From: Verrucomicrobiota bacterium
Lineage (GTDB): Bacteria > Verrucomicrobiota > Verrucomicrobiia > Limisphaerales > JAEYXS01
Direction of reading: 5' to 3'
Assembly (NCBI GenBank): GCA_021156225.1
Contig: JAJNBN010000031.1
Coordinates: forward strand, 1-14,305
Length of the DNA: 14,305 nucleotides
The translations under genes and the position numbers were made by a program. The notes beneath the pieces were generated by a model. The model had not been told where the DNA came from and searched no databases. It saw only the letters and a program-made list of their open reading frames with translations. Positions 6,601-13,673 of the stretch are shown here, piece by piece. Position 1 is the stretch's first letter, and each line of letters starts with the position of its first letter.

Positions 6601-6621
6601 GTGGTCAGATCAACTAACCAG
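6601..6621. promoter_or_regulatory. Candidate operator upstream of the FAD-oxidoreductase operon
   Basis: GTGGTCAG, five bases, then CTAACCAG: an imperfect palindrome with six of eight arm positions symmetric. It has the same 8-5-8 spacing as the regulator-leader site and matches it at 14 of 21 positions. It lies 45 bases before the ATG at 6667, in the short stretch between the repeat and the gene, where a promoter is expected. It would link the regulator to this operon, but the match is too weak to stand alone. Confidence 0.3.
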
Positions 6622-6666
6622 TCACCCCAACTTGCCAGCCATCATCACACCGGCCCATCATCCGCC

Positions 6667-8400
6667 ATGCACCTGTTCCATCTCTTTTCGCGACGTGTCG
6701 TGTGGACTGTCTGCGTCGCCTGGCTGGTTGCTTCATCCCTCGCTGTCCATGCCGCTGAAACCATCACCGCTGAGGTGTGCATCTACGGCGGCACCTCCGG
6801 CGGCGTCTCCGCTGCCGTGCAAGCCGCGCGCATGGGCAAGAAAACCATCCTCGTCGAACCCGGCAAACATCTTGGCGGCATGACGTCCGGGGGATTGGGT
6901 GCGGTGGATATCGGCGATCCGCGCTCGGTCGGCGGCATTGCCCGCGAATACTTCACCCGCCTCGTCGCTACCTATGGCCAAACACTCGTTTGGGACAAAC
7001 CGTTTGAGAGCAAGGCCGGTGGCGGTCCGGCCACGGGTGGTGCCTATTCCATTGAACCGCATGTCGCCGAGAAAGTTTTCACCGAGATGGCGATGGAAGC
7101 CGGAGTGACCATCTATTTCAGCGCCCGCCTCGCAAAGGTCCGAAAGCAAGGCGCACGCATCACCGAATTTATCACCGAGGATGGCCGCACGTTCCGCGCC
7201 CAGATGTTCATCGACACCACTTACGAAGGCGATCTGATGGCCAAAGCGGGCGTTTCCTACACCGTGATGCGCGAGGGAAATGCGAAGTATGGGGAGACGT
7301 ATAATGGCATCCACTACACGGAGAAATATCAGCCTCGCACGAATCACGGGAAGCCGGGGGCGAATGGTCGCGTGCCCGGCGGGCAAGGCGTGTGGGATCG
7401 TGATCTACCTCTTGATCCATATGTCGTTCCCGGCAAGCCGGACAGCGGTTTGCTCCCCCTCGTGCAAGCGGGTGACCCCGGCAAACCAGGCGACCCCGCA
7501 CCCGGTGTGCAGGCCTATTGCTACCGTCTTTGCCTCACGACGAATGCCAATCGCATCCCCATCACCGCACCGCCGGGCTATGATGCGAAGCGTTATGAAC
7601 TCGTCGCCCGTTTTATCGAAGGTTGCGTGAAGCTGGGTGACGACATAGACCTCCGCTGGTTCTCAAAATACGACCCGTTGCCCAATGGTAAGTTCGATTT
7701 CAACACCGCCACCTTCGGCGGAAATCTGCCGGGCATGAACTGGGAATGGCCGGACGCCACATACACGCGCCGTGAACAGATCGCCAAGGAGCATGAAAAC
7801 TATCATCGCGGCCTGCTCCACTTCCTCGCCACCGATCCGCGCGTGCCCGTGCAGGTCCGCGAGGAGATGAAACGCTTCGGTCTGCCCAAGGATGAGTTTC
7901 AAGACACCGGCGGCTGGCCGCACCAGATCTATGTGCGCGAGGCCCGGCGCATGGTTTCCGATCTTGTCCTCACGGAGCATCACACGTTCGGACGTGAGAT
8001 CGCACCGCACTCCATCGCCCTCGGCTCCTACGGCACGGATACGCATGAGATCCGGCGCATCGTGAAAGATGGTGTCGTCATCCGCGAAGGCAAAACGGCC
8101 GGGAGCCGTGGCGGTTTCGGGCCCTATCAGATTGGCTACGGCGCGATTGTTCCCAAGGTCAGCGAATGCGAAAACCTCTTCGTCACCTTCGCCCTCTCCG
8201 CCAGCCACACCGCCTTCAGCAGCATCCGGATGGAACCGGTCTTCATGATCACGAGCCAGTCCGCCGCCACGGCTGCTTGCCTGGCGCTGGATGCCAAAGT
8301 GTCCATACAGAAGATCGATCAAGCCGAACTCCGCGAACGCCTGCTGGCCGACAAACAAGTGCTGGAATGGAATCAGCCCAAACCAGCGAAAAAGAAATGA
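6667..8400 (+). CDS. Exported FAD-dependent oxidoreductase
   Basis: A 577-residue flavoprotein of the FAD_oxidored type. ATG 6667 is chosen because it opens a good signal peptide (MHLFHLFSRR, hydrophobic 11-27, cleavage near VHAA-E at 30). The open frame runs back to 6565, but that extension lies partly inside the repeat. The dinucleotide-binding Rossmann motif appears as CIYGGTSGGVSAA (38-50), with an unusual GG-T-S-GG loop, followed by the second-strand acidic residue Glu64 in ILVEPGKHLGGMTSGG. The C-terminal SASHTAFSSIRMEPVFM and SQSAATAACLAL segments fit the FAD/isoalloxazine side of the family. Such proteins are frequent in Planctomycetota and Verrucomicrobiota glycan loci and are sometimes labelled xanthan lyase without evidence; their substrate is unknown. 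It is first in a run of closely spaced genes, 46 bases ahead of a sulfatase, so sugar oxidation coupled to desulfation is a reasonable guess. Confidence 0.8.
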   Translation: MHLFHLFSRRVVWTVCVAWLVASSLAVHAAETITAEVCIYGGTSGGVSAAVQAARMGKKTILVEPGKHLGGMTSGGLGAVDIGDPRSVGGIAREYFTRLVATYGQTLVWDKPFESKAGGGPATGGAYSIEPHVAEKVFTEMAMEAGVTIYFSARLAKVRKQGARITEFITEDGRTFRAQMFIDTTYEGDLMAKAGVSYTVMREGNAKYGETYNGIHYTEKYQPRTNHGKPGANGRVPGGQGVWDRDLPLDPYVVPGKPDSGLLPLVQAGDPGKPGDPAPGVQAYCYRLCLTTNANRIPITAPPGYDAKRYELVARFIEGCVKLGDDIDLRWFSKYDPLPNGKFDFNTATFGGNLPGMNWEWPDATYTRREQIAKEHENYHRGLLHFLATDPRVPVQVREEMKRFGLPKDEFQDTGGWPHQIYVREARRMVSDLVLTEHHTFGREIAPHSIALGSYGTDTHEIRRIVKDGVVIREGKTAGSRGGFGPYQIGYGAIVPKVSECENLFVTFALSASHTAFSSIRMEPVFMITSQSAATAACLALDAKVSIQKIDQAELRERLLADKQVLEWNQPKPAKKK

Positions 8401-8446
8401 CGATGCGGTGCTGACAAACACGGGGCAAGTGGTTCAATATGTCCTC

Positions 8447-9895
8447 ATGCCCAGCACCCGAACTCATTCACCTGTCGTGACCAGTTCAGCCGTTTGGTCA
8501 TGGCGTCATTCCTTCGTCATCGCCCTGTTCGCTTTGCTGCTCACCAGCATCGCTTCTGCCGCCACCAAGCCTAACATCATCCTTATCCTCGCCGATGACC
8601 TTGGCTGGACGGACCTGAAATGCTACGGCAGCGATCTCTACCAGACACCGAACATCGACAAGCTGGCTAAGGACGGGATGAAGTTCACGCAGCATTACTC
8701 CGCGTGCACAGTCTGCTCTCCCACACGCGCAGCCATCCTGACTGGTAAATATCCTGCGCGCACACACATCACGGACTGGATTCCGGGTCTGCCGCCCGAA
8801 AACCCAAAGTTGCTCGTACCCGATTGGACCAAGTATCTGCCCCACGCTGAGGCCAACCTCGGCAAGGTTTTCAAGGCCGCCGGTTACACCACGGCCAGCA
8901 TCGGCAAATGGCACTTGGGCGGTGAAGAATATTATCCGGAGAAACAGGGCTTCGACCTCAACATCGCCGGCACCGACAAACCAGCCCCCCCCAGCTATTT
9001 CGCGCCTTGGAAAATCCCCACGCTGACCGAAAGCAAAGACGGCACGCATCTCACCGACCGCCTCGGCGAGGAAGCGGTGAAGTTCATCGAGCAGAACAAG
9101 GACAAGCCCTTCTTTCTCTATATGCCGCATTTCGCCGTGCACACCCCCATTCAAGGACGGGCTGATCTGGTGGAGAAGTATCGGGCGATGAAACGTTCCG
9201 GCTTGGTCCAGAGCAATGCACTCTATGCGGCCTTGGTGGAAGGGATGGATAACACCGTCGGTCAGGTGCGCCAGAAACTGGACGAACTGAAGCTGACCCA
9301 GAACACCATCATCATCTTCACCTCAGACAATGGTGGCCGCGTGCCTACCACCTCCAATCATCCCCTCCGTGTGGGGAAAGGCTCCTGTTACGAAGGCGGC
9401 ACACGCGTGCCTTTTATCATCTCTTGGCCCGGTGTCACCAAACCCGGCAGTGTGAATGAAACGCCTGTCATCAGCATGGATTACTATCCGACGCTGTTGG
9501 AGATATGTGGCGTAAAAAGTACTGGGATTCCAGATGGTGTGAGCCTCGTTCCTTTACTTCGCGGTAAAGGTACCATCAAACGCGACGCGCTCTTCTGGCA
9601 TTATCCACATTATCAACACTACCAACTAGGCGGTACCACTCCCTACGGTGCGATCCGCGAAGGTGATTTCAAATTGATTGAATTTTTCGACGACATGCGG
9701 TTCGAACTTTACAACTTGAAGGAAGATCTTGGAGAGAAGAAGGACCTGGCCAAGCTGATGCCGGAGAAAGCGAATCAACTGCGCGCCCGTCTGCACGCCT
9801 GGCGCAAGGACGTGGGCGCCCAGATGCCGACGAAGAACCCGGCCTATGACAGCTCACGGCCGGAGCATACGCCCAAAGCAGCACCGAAAAAGTAA
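8447..9895 (+). CDS. Exported formylglycine-dependent sulfatase (first of two)
   Basis: A 482-residue type I sulfatase. The open frame extends back into the end of the FAD gene at 8291, but ATG 8447 opens the signal peptide (hydrophobic FVIALFALLLTSIASA, cleavage before AATKPN) and leaves a 46-base gap. Metal ligands are the Asp pair 50-51 in ADDLGW and Asp294-Asn295 in SDNGG. The active-site CSPTRAAILTG has Cys90 in the C-x-P-x-R form that formylglycine-generating enzyme recognises, with Thr instead of the commoner Ser. GKWHLGG supplies Lys154 and His156, and His228/His232 lie in the MPHFAVHTP segment. It hydrolyses sulfate esters, presumably on a glycan, outside the cytoplasm. No maturation enzyme is encoded in the window. 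The exact sulfatase subfamily, and whether it is exo- or endo-acting, cannot be assigned by eye. It is followed 12 bases later by a second sulfatase. Confidence 0.92.
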   Translation: MPSTRTHSPVVTSSAVWSWRHSFVIALFALLLTSIASAATKPNIILILADDLGWTDLKCYGSDLYQTPNIDKLAKDGMKFTQHYSACTVCSPTRAAILTGKYPARTHITDWIPGLPPENPKLLVPDWTKYLPHAEANLGKVFKAAGYTTASIGKWHLGGEEYYPEKQGFDLNIAGTDKPAPPSYFAPWKIPTLTESKDGTHLTDRLGEEAVKFIEQNKDKPFFLYMPHFAVHTPIQGRADLVEKYRAMKRSGLVQSNALYAALVEGMDNTVGQVRQKLDELKLTQNTIIIFTSDNGGRVPTTSNHPLRVGKGSCYEGGTRVPFIISWPGVTKPGSVNETPVISMDYYPTLLEICGVKSTGIPDGVSLVPLLRGKGTIKRDALFWHYPHYQHYQLGGTTPYGAIREGDFKLIEFFDDMRFELYNLKEDLGEKKDLAKLMPEKANQLRARLHAWRKDVGAQMPTKNPAYDSSRPEHTPKAAPKK

Positions 9896-9907
9896 CCATC
9901 AACCCGC

Positions 9908-11257
9908 ATGATACTTCGCTGCGTTCACATCCTCTTGTCGCTGGTTTCTTCACTGATCCTTGCGCAAGCGGCTGCTTCACCACCGCCGAACATCGTGGTA
10001 TTTCTGGCTGACGATTTTGGGTGGGCTGATGCGCCCTGGCATGGATCGACGGATCGCATGCCGAACCTCGATCGCCTCGCCCGTGAAGGCGTGAAGCTGG
10101 AGGCGCATTATGTGCATCCCATGTGCAGTCCCACACGGGCGGCACTTATGAGCGGACGTTACGCCAGCCGCTTTGGCGTGACGGCGGCGCAGAGTCCTCG
10201 GGCTCTACCTTATGATACGGTCACACTGGCCAGCGGGTTGAAATCAGCGGGTTATGATACCGCACTCATCGGCAAGTGGCACTTGGGCTCCAAGACCGAG
10301 TGGGGGCCGCAAAAGTATGGTTTTGATTTCAGCTACGGTTCGCTTGCTGGCGGAGTTGGCCCGCTGGACCATCGCTACAAGGAAGGTGAGTTCAGCGTCA
10401 CATGGCATCGCAATGGCAAACTGGTGGAAGAAGAAGGCCACGTCACGGACTTGATCGCGCGCGAGGCGGTGCAGTGGATCGATCAACGCAGCCAGAAACC
10501 ATTCTTCCTCTACGTGCCCTTCACCGCCATCCACGTGCCCATCGTGGAGGCCGAAAAATGGCAGCAGGCGAACAAGCATCACACTGCCCCGGGCAAGCGA
10601 TTACGCGCCGCTTGCTCCACGCACATGGATGATGCCATCGGCCAAGTGCTGGCGGCGCTCGATCGCAAGAAATTGCGCGAGAACACGCTGGTGCTTTTCT
10701 TGAGCGATAATGGTGCCCACGCGCCCCAAGCCAACCAAGGCGGAGCGTATCCGGGGGATTATGGTTCGCTGAAGGTGGGCAATAACAACCTGCCGTTACG
10801 GGATCATAAGACCACGGTTTATGAGGGTGGTATCCGCACCCCCGGCGTTGCCAACTGGCCGGGCAAACTGAAACCCGCCGAGCTGCACCAGCCGCTGCAC
10901 GCGGTGGATTGGCTGCCCACACTCTTTCGTCTGGCCGGAGTCAAAGCGTTGCCGAACAAACCTGATGGCTTCGATATCTGGCCGCAGCTTGCGGACCCCA
11001 GCATGAAGACCGAGCCGCGCACCATCTATTCGGCGGGCACGCGCTTTCGCACCGCCGCCTTGCGGCATGGAGATTGGAAGCTGGTCATCACCAAGGCCGA
11101 GGGCAATAAGGAGGCGAAGGAGGAGCTTTTCAATCTGGCTGAAGACATCGGGGAATCGAAGAATTTGGCAGTTCAGAAGCCGGAAATCCTTGCTGAACTA
11201 AAACGCAGGCTCGACCTCATTTCCAAAAGCGACAATGATTCGGTGGTCAAGGAATGA
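9908..11257 (+). CDS. Exported formylglycine-dependent sulfatase (second of two)
   Basis: A 449-residue type I sulfatase starting at ATG 9908, 12 bases after its neighbour's stop. The signal peptide spans about residues 1-21 (hydrophobic HILLSLVSSLILAQAAA). Metal-binding Asp35-Asp36 lie in ADDFGW, the formylglycine Cys73 in HPMCSPTRAALMSGRY, Lys123/His125 in GKWHLGS, His209 in FTAIHVP, and Asp267-Asn268 in SDNGA. The YASRFGV stretch after the active site and the RNGKLVEEEGHVTDLIA segment recall arylsulfatase B-like enzymes. It is clearly diverged from the first sulfatase outside the motifs, so the pair probably acts on different sulfate positions or sugars rather than being a recent duplication. 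No Shine-Dalgarno is visible; translation may be coupled to the upstream gene. Confidence 0.92.
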   Translation: MILRCVHILLSLVSSLILAQAAASPPPNIVVFLADDFGWADAPWHGSTDRMPNLDRLAREGVKLEAHYVHPMCSPTRAALMSGRYASRFGVTAAQSPRALPYDTVTLASGLKSAGYDTALIGKWHLGSKTEWGPQKYGFDFSYGSLAGGVGPLDHRYKEGEFSVTWHRNGKLVEEEGHVTDLIAREAVQWIDQRSQKPFFLYVPFTAIHVPIVEAEKWQQANKHHTAPGKRLRAACSTHMDDAIGQVLAALDRKKLRENTLVLFLSDNGAHAPQANQGGAYPGDYGSLKVGNNNLPLRDHKTTVYEGGIRTPGVANWPGKLKPAELHQPLHAVDWLPTLFRLAGVKALPNKPDGFDIWPQLADPSMKTEPRTIYSAGTRFRTAALRHGDWKLVITKAEGNKEAKEELFNLAEDIGESKNLAVQKPEILAELKRRLDLISKSDNDSVVKE

Positions 11258-11299
11258 GCTGCCGAAGAAGTGCATTCCGTTATTAAAAATTTACGATCC

Positions 11300-12481
11300 A
11301 TGAAACAGCTATTTCAAAAGGTTACTCTCTCCTTGCTGTGTGTTGCCACGGCATCCACCACGCTCTTGGCCGCCGATTGGGAGAAGCAGGCCCTTGAAGA
11401 CGCCAAGCAGGATCGCACGAATATCCCTTATGACGGCAAGACGCCGAACAAGATGGTCTGCGACACCACGCTTCGCGAGATGCCGGATGGTTCGTGGGTG
11501 CTATTCATGCTGGCGGGTGGGGACTTTGAACCATCACCAGAAAATTACACGGGCGTCACGCGCAGCACGGATCAGGGCAAGACATGGTCACCGCTGAAAC
11601 AGTTCGATGTGGGTTTCCCGCGCGAAGGCAAGACGATCGGACAAGGCCCGACGGAGCTGATGATCTATAAGGGGCGCGCCACGCTGTTCTTCTCCACGCA
11701 TTCGCAGACGTGGGGCAAGGATTGGAAATCATGGATGATGCACAGCGAGGATTCCGGCAAGACTTGGGGCAAACCACAGCCGATGCCGGGACGCTTGGCG
11801 AATTTCACGTTCATCCGTAATCACATCGTCACGAAAGATGGGCGCATCCTGCTGCCATATCAGCATTACGAAGGTCCGCCCGCTGGCACACCGCCGCCTG
11901 CGCCAGAGGAGAAACCCTGGCACAAGACGCTGTTCCACTACGTGAGTAATCCGCGCAATGGCGTGCTGATGAGCAGCGACGGGGGTAAGACCTGGACGGA
12001 GCACGGGAACATCCGCATCACGAATGATGACCGCTATCACGGCTGGGCGGAGAACAACATCGTGGAACTGGCCGATGGCCGCATCGCCATGATCATCCGC
12101 GCCGATCGCCTCGGTGGCGTGCTGTTCTACGCGGAGTCGAAAGATGGCGGCAAGACGTGGCCGGAGTTTGCGACGAAGACGGACATCCCGAATCCTGGTT
12201 CCAAGGCGACGCTGTATTCGCTGGGCGGTGACAACGTAGCCATCCTGCACAATCCCAATCCGAAACATCGCAGCCCGATGGCGCTCTGGATCAGCTTCGA
12301 TGGCATGAAGACTTGGCCTTACCAACGCGTCTTGCAGGCCGAGTCCGTCGATGGCCCAAAAGGTCGCATGAATTACCCCGATGGATTCGTGAGCAAGGAC
12401 AAGCAGTATCTGCACTTCGCTTTCGATGATAACCGGCATCGCGCAGTCTATTACGGGGCGAAGCTGCCGCCGGTGAAGTAG
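11300..12481 (+). CDS. Exported sialidase-like BNR/Asp-box propeller protein
   Basis: A 393-residue protein. ATG 11300 is preferred over an in-frame GTG at 11270 because it directly opens the signal peptide (MKQLFQK, hydrophobic core, cleavage near LLAA-D). Five Asp-box repeats are visible: STDQGKTW (89-96), SEDSGKTW (149-156), SSDGGKTW (225-232), SKDGGKTW (280-287) and SFDGMKTW (332-339). They mark a six-bladed sialidase-type propeller. WAENNIVELADGR (249-261) matches the region that holds the catalytic Glu251-like residue in sialidases, and a C-terminal HFAFDDNRHRAVYYG closes the fold. I could not confirm the three sialic-acid-binding arginines, so it may act on another sugar; this fold also serves other glycosidases and lyases. 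It lies 42 bases after the second sulfatase and 34 before another propeller gene. Confidence 0.82.
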   Translation: MKQLFQKVTLSLLCVATASTTLLAADWEKQALEDAKQDRTNIPYDGKTPNKMVCDTTLREMPDGSWVLFMLAGGDFEPSPENYTGVTRSTDQGKTWSPLKQFDVGFPREGKTIGQGPTELMIYKGRATLFFSTHSQTWGKDWKSWMMHSEDSGKTWGKPQPMPGRLANFTFIRNHIVTKDGRILLPYQHYEGPPAGTPPPAPEEKPWHKTLFHYVSNPRNGVLMSSDGGKTWTEHGNIRITNDDRYHGWAENNIVELADGRIAMIIRADRLGGVLFYAESKDGGKTWPEFATKTDIPNPGSKATLYSLGGDNVAILHNPNPKHRSPMALWISFDGMKTWPYQRVLQAESVDGPKGRMNYPDGFVSKDKQYLHFAFDDNRHRAVYYGAKLPPVK

Positions 12482-12515
12482 TCTCTTTTCCACATCGCCA
12501 ACCAGTTGTTGCTCT

Positions 12516-13673
12516 ATGCTCGGAAATCGTCGCCAGTTTATCGGAGCTGTGTCCGCAGTGATCGGCACAGCCGCGTTCCATCCTTCCAAGCTGATCGCCG
12601 CCGAGCCGTTGGCGCAGAAATACACCGAGGTCTTTCATAACCCTGACCCGGAGTATTACGTGGAGGGGCCGGGACTTGTGCGGTTGGCGGATGGAACGCT
12701 GGTGGCGGTGGTGCCGATCGTGCCCCGCAACGAGTGGAGTGCGGAACGGCGCGCGACACGCAGCGTGACGCATATCCTGCATAGCAAAGGCGGCACGAAA
12801 GTTCGCAATGACGATCTGCTGTTATTGCGCAGCAAGGATGGCGGCAAGACGTGGTCGGAGCCGGTCACGTTGTTCAAGGGGCATTTCTGGAATTGCCACA
12901 CGGGCATGGCGGTGCGGGACAATCATCTCTATTGGGCATTGGATGACTTGAGCCTCGGCTCCAAACGCGGACCGCGTGCGGTGGCTGGCGATTTATCTGG
13001 CGATCTGATGGACCCGAAATCATGGCGCCTTTCGGAACCAGTGCCTTTCCCTGGCGTCCCAGAACCATTGACCCATCCCGATCTCAAGCTCACCAGCCAG
13101 TATCTGGAGCCGAACGTGCTGAATGTGCGCGGCAAGTTACGTGTGTTGATGACGGTGAAGCCCAAGCGCCAGTCCACCGCCAGCCTTTGCGCGGTACTGG
13201 ACCTGAATGACGACCAGAAGAAGCTCGATCTCAAATTCAAGCAGTTCCATCCGATGGCGGGCGGGCAGTTGAAGTTCTGCGTCCTCTGGGATGAGGTCTC
13301 GCAGATGTTCTGGGCCACGGCGAATCTCGTGGTCGACAGCCAAGGCGCGTTTGACTGGTGGGCGGAAGGCGAGAAGCGTGGCAATTTCAGCTATTCCAGT
13401 GCGATGGGCGGGAATGACCGGCGCTTTCTTATGCTCTTCTACGGTATTGATGGTTTGAATTGGATGCCTGCGGGTTGCATCGCTCAAGCAGGAAAGATTT
13501 CTCAATCCTTCATGTATGCACGACCGGCGGTGGATGGGGATGATCTGGCCATCATCGCCCGCTCCAGCGTGAATGCACCTAACCAGCATGATGCGGATTA
13601 TGCGACCTTCCATCGCGTGCGCGATTTCCGGAAGCTCGCGCTGAAACTCACCCCGGAACCGGAAGGCAAATGA
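12516..13673 (+). CDS. Exported sialidase-superfamily propeller protein with Tat-like signal
   Basis: A 385-residue protein. The N-terminus MLGNRRQFIGAVSAVIG carries twin arginines (5-6) followed by Gln-Phe, which fits a twin-arginine export signal and sets it apart from the Sec-type signals of its neighbours. The fold looks like a sialidase-type beta-propeller (VRLADGTLVAVVP near 55-67; SKDGGKTW Asp-box at 106-113), but only this one canonical Asp-box is present. Blade-like strands recur later (KLRVLMTVKP, RFLMLFYGIDGLNW, SFMYARPAVDGDDLAIIARS). It ends with HDADYATFHRVRDFRKLAL. It is likely a glycosidase or glycan-binding protein acting with the preceding propeller protein. Tat export would imply folding, and perhaps cofactor binding, before export. 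Its stop overlaps the next start by four bases (ATGA), so the two are probably translated together. The substrate is unknown. Confidence 0.75.
   Translation: MLGNRRQFIGAVSAVIGTAAFHPSKLIAAEPLAQKYTEVFHNPDPEYYVEGPGLVRLADGTLVAVVPIVPRNEWSAERRATRSVTHILHSKGGTKVRNDDLLLLRSKDGGKTWSEPVTLFKGHFWNCHTGMAVRDNHLYWALDDLSLGSKRGPRAVAGDLSGDLMDPKSWRLSEPVPFPGVPEPLTHPDLKLTSQYLEPNVLNVRGKLRVLMTVKPKRQSTASLCAVLDLNDDQKKLDLKFKQFHPMAGGQLKFCVLWDEVSQMFWATANLVVDSQGAFDWWAEGEKRGNFSYSSAMGGNDRRFLMLFYGIDGLNWMPAGCIAQAGKISQSFMYARPAVDGDDLAIIARSSVNAPNQHDADYATFHRVRDFRKLALKLTPEPEGK

Noticed and set aside
6565..6666. N-terminal extension of the FAD-oxidoreductase frame
   Set aside because: The extension begins inside the REPIN-like element and crosses the candidate operator; ATG 6667 opens a normal signal peptide.
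8291..8446. N-terminal extension of the first sulfatase into the end of the FAD gene
   Set aside because: The extension is out of frame with the real FAD coding sequence and would bury the signal peptide; ATG 8447 fits the export signal.
8478..8500. TGACCA-N11-TGGTCA inverted repeat resembling the operator half-sites
   Set aside because: The half-sites are in the opposite order with a different spacing, and the repeat lies inside signal-peptide codons; probably chance.
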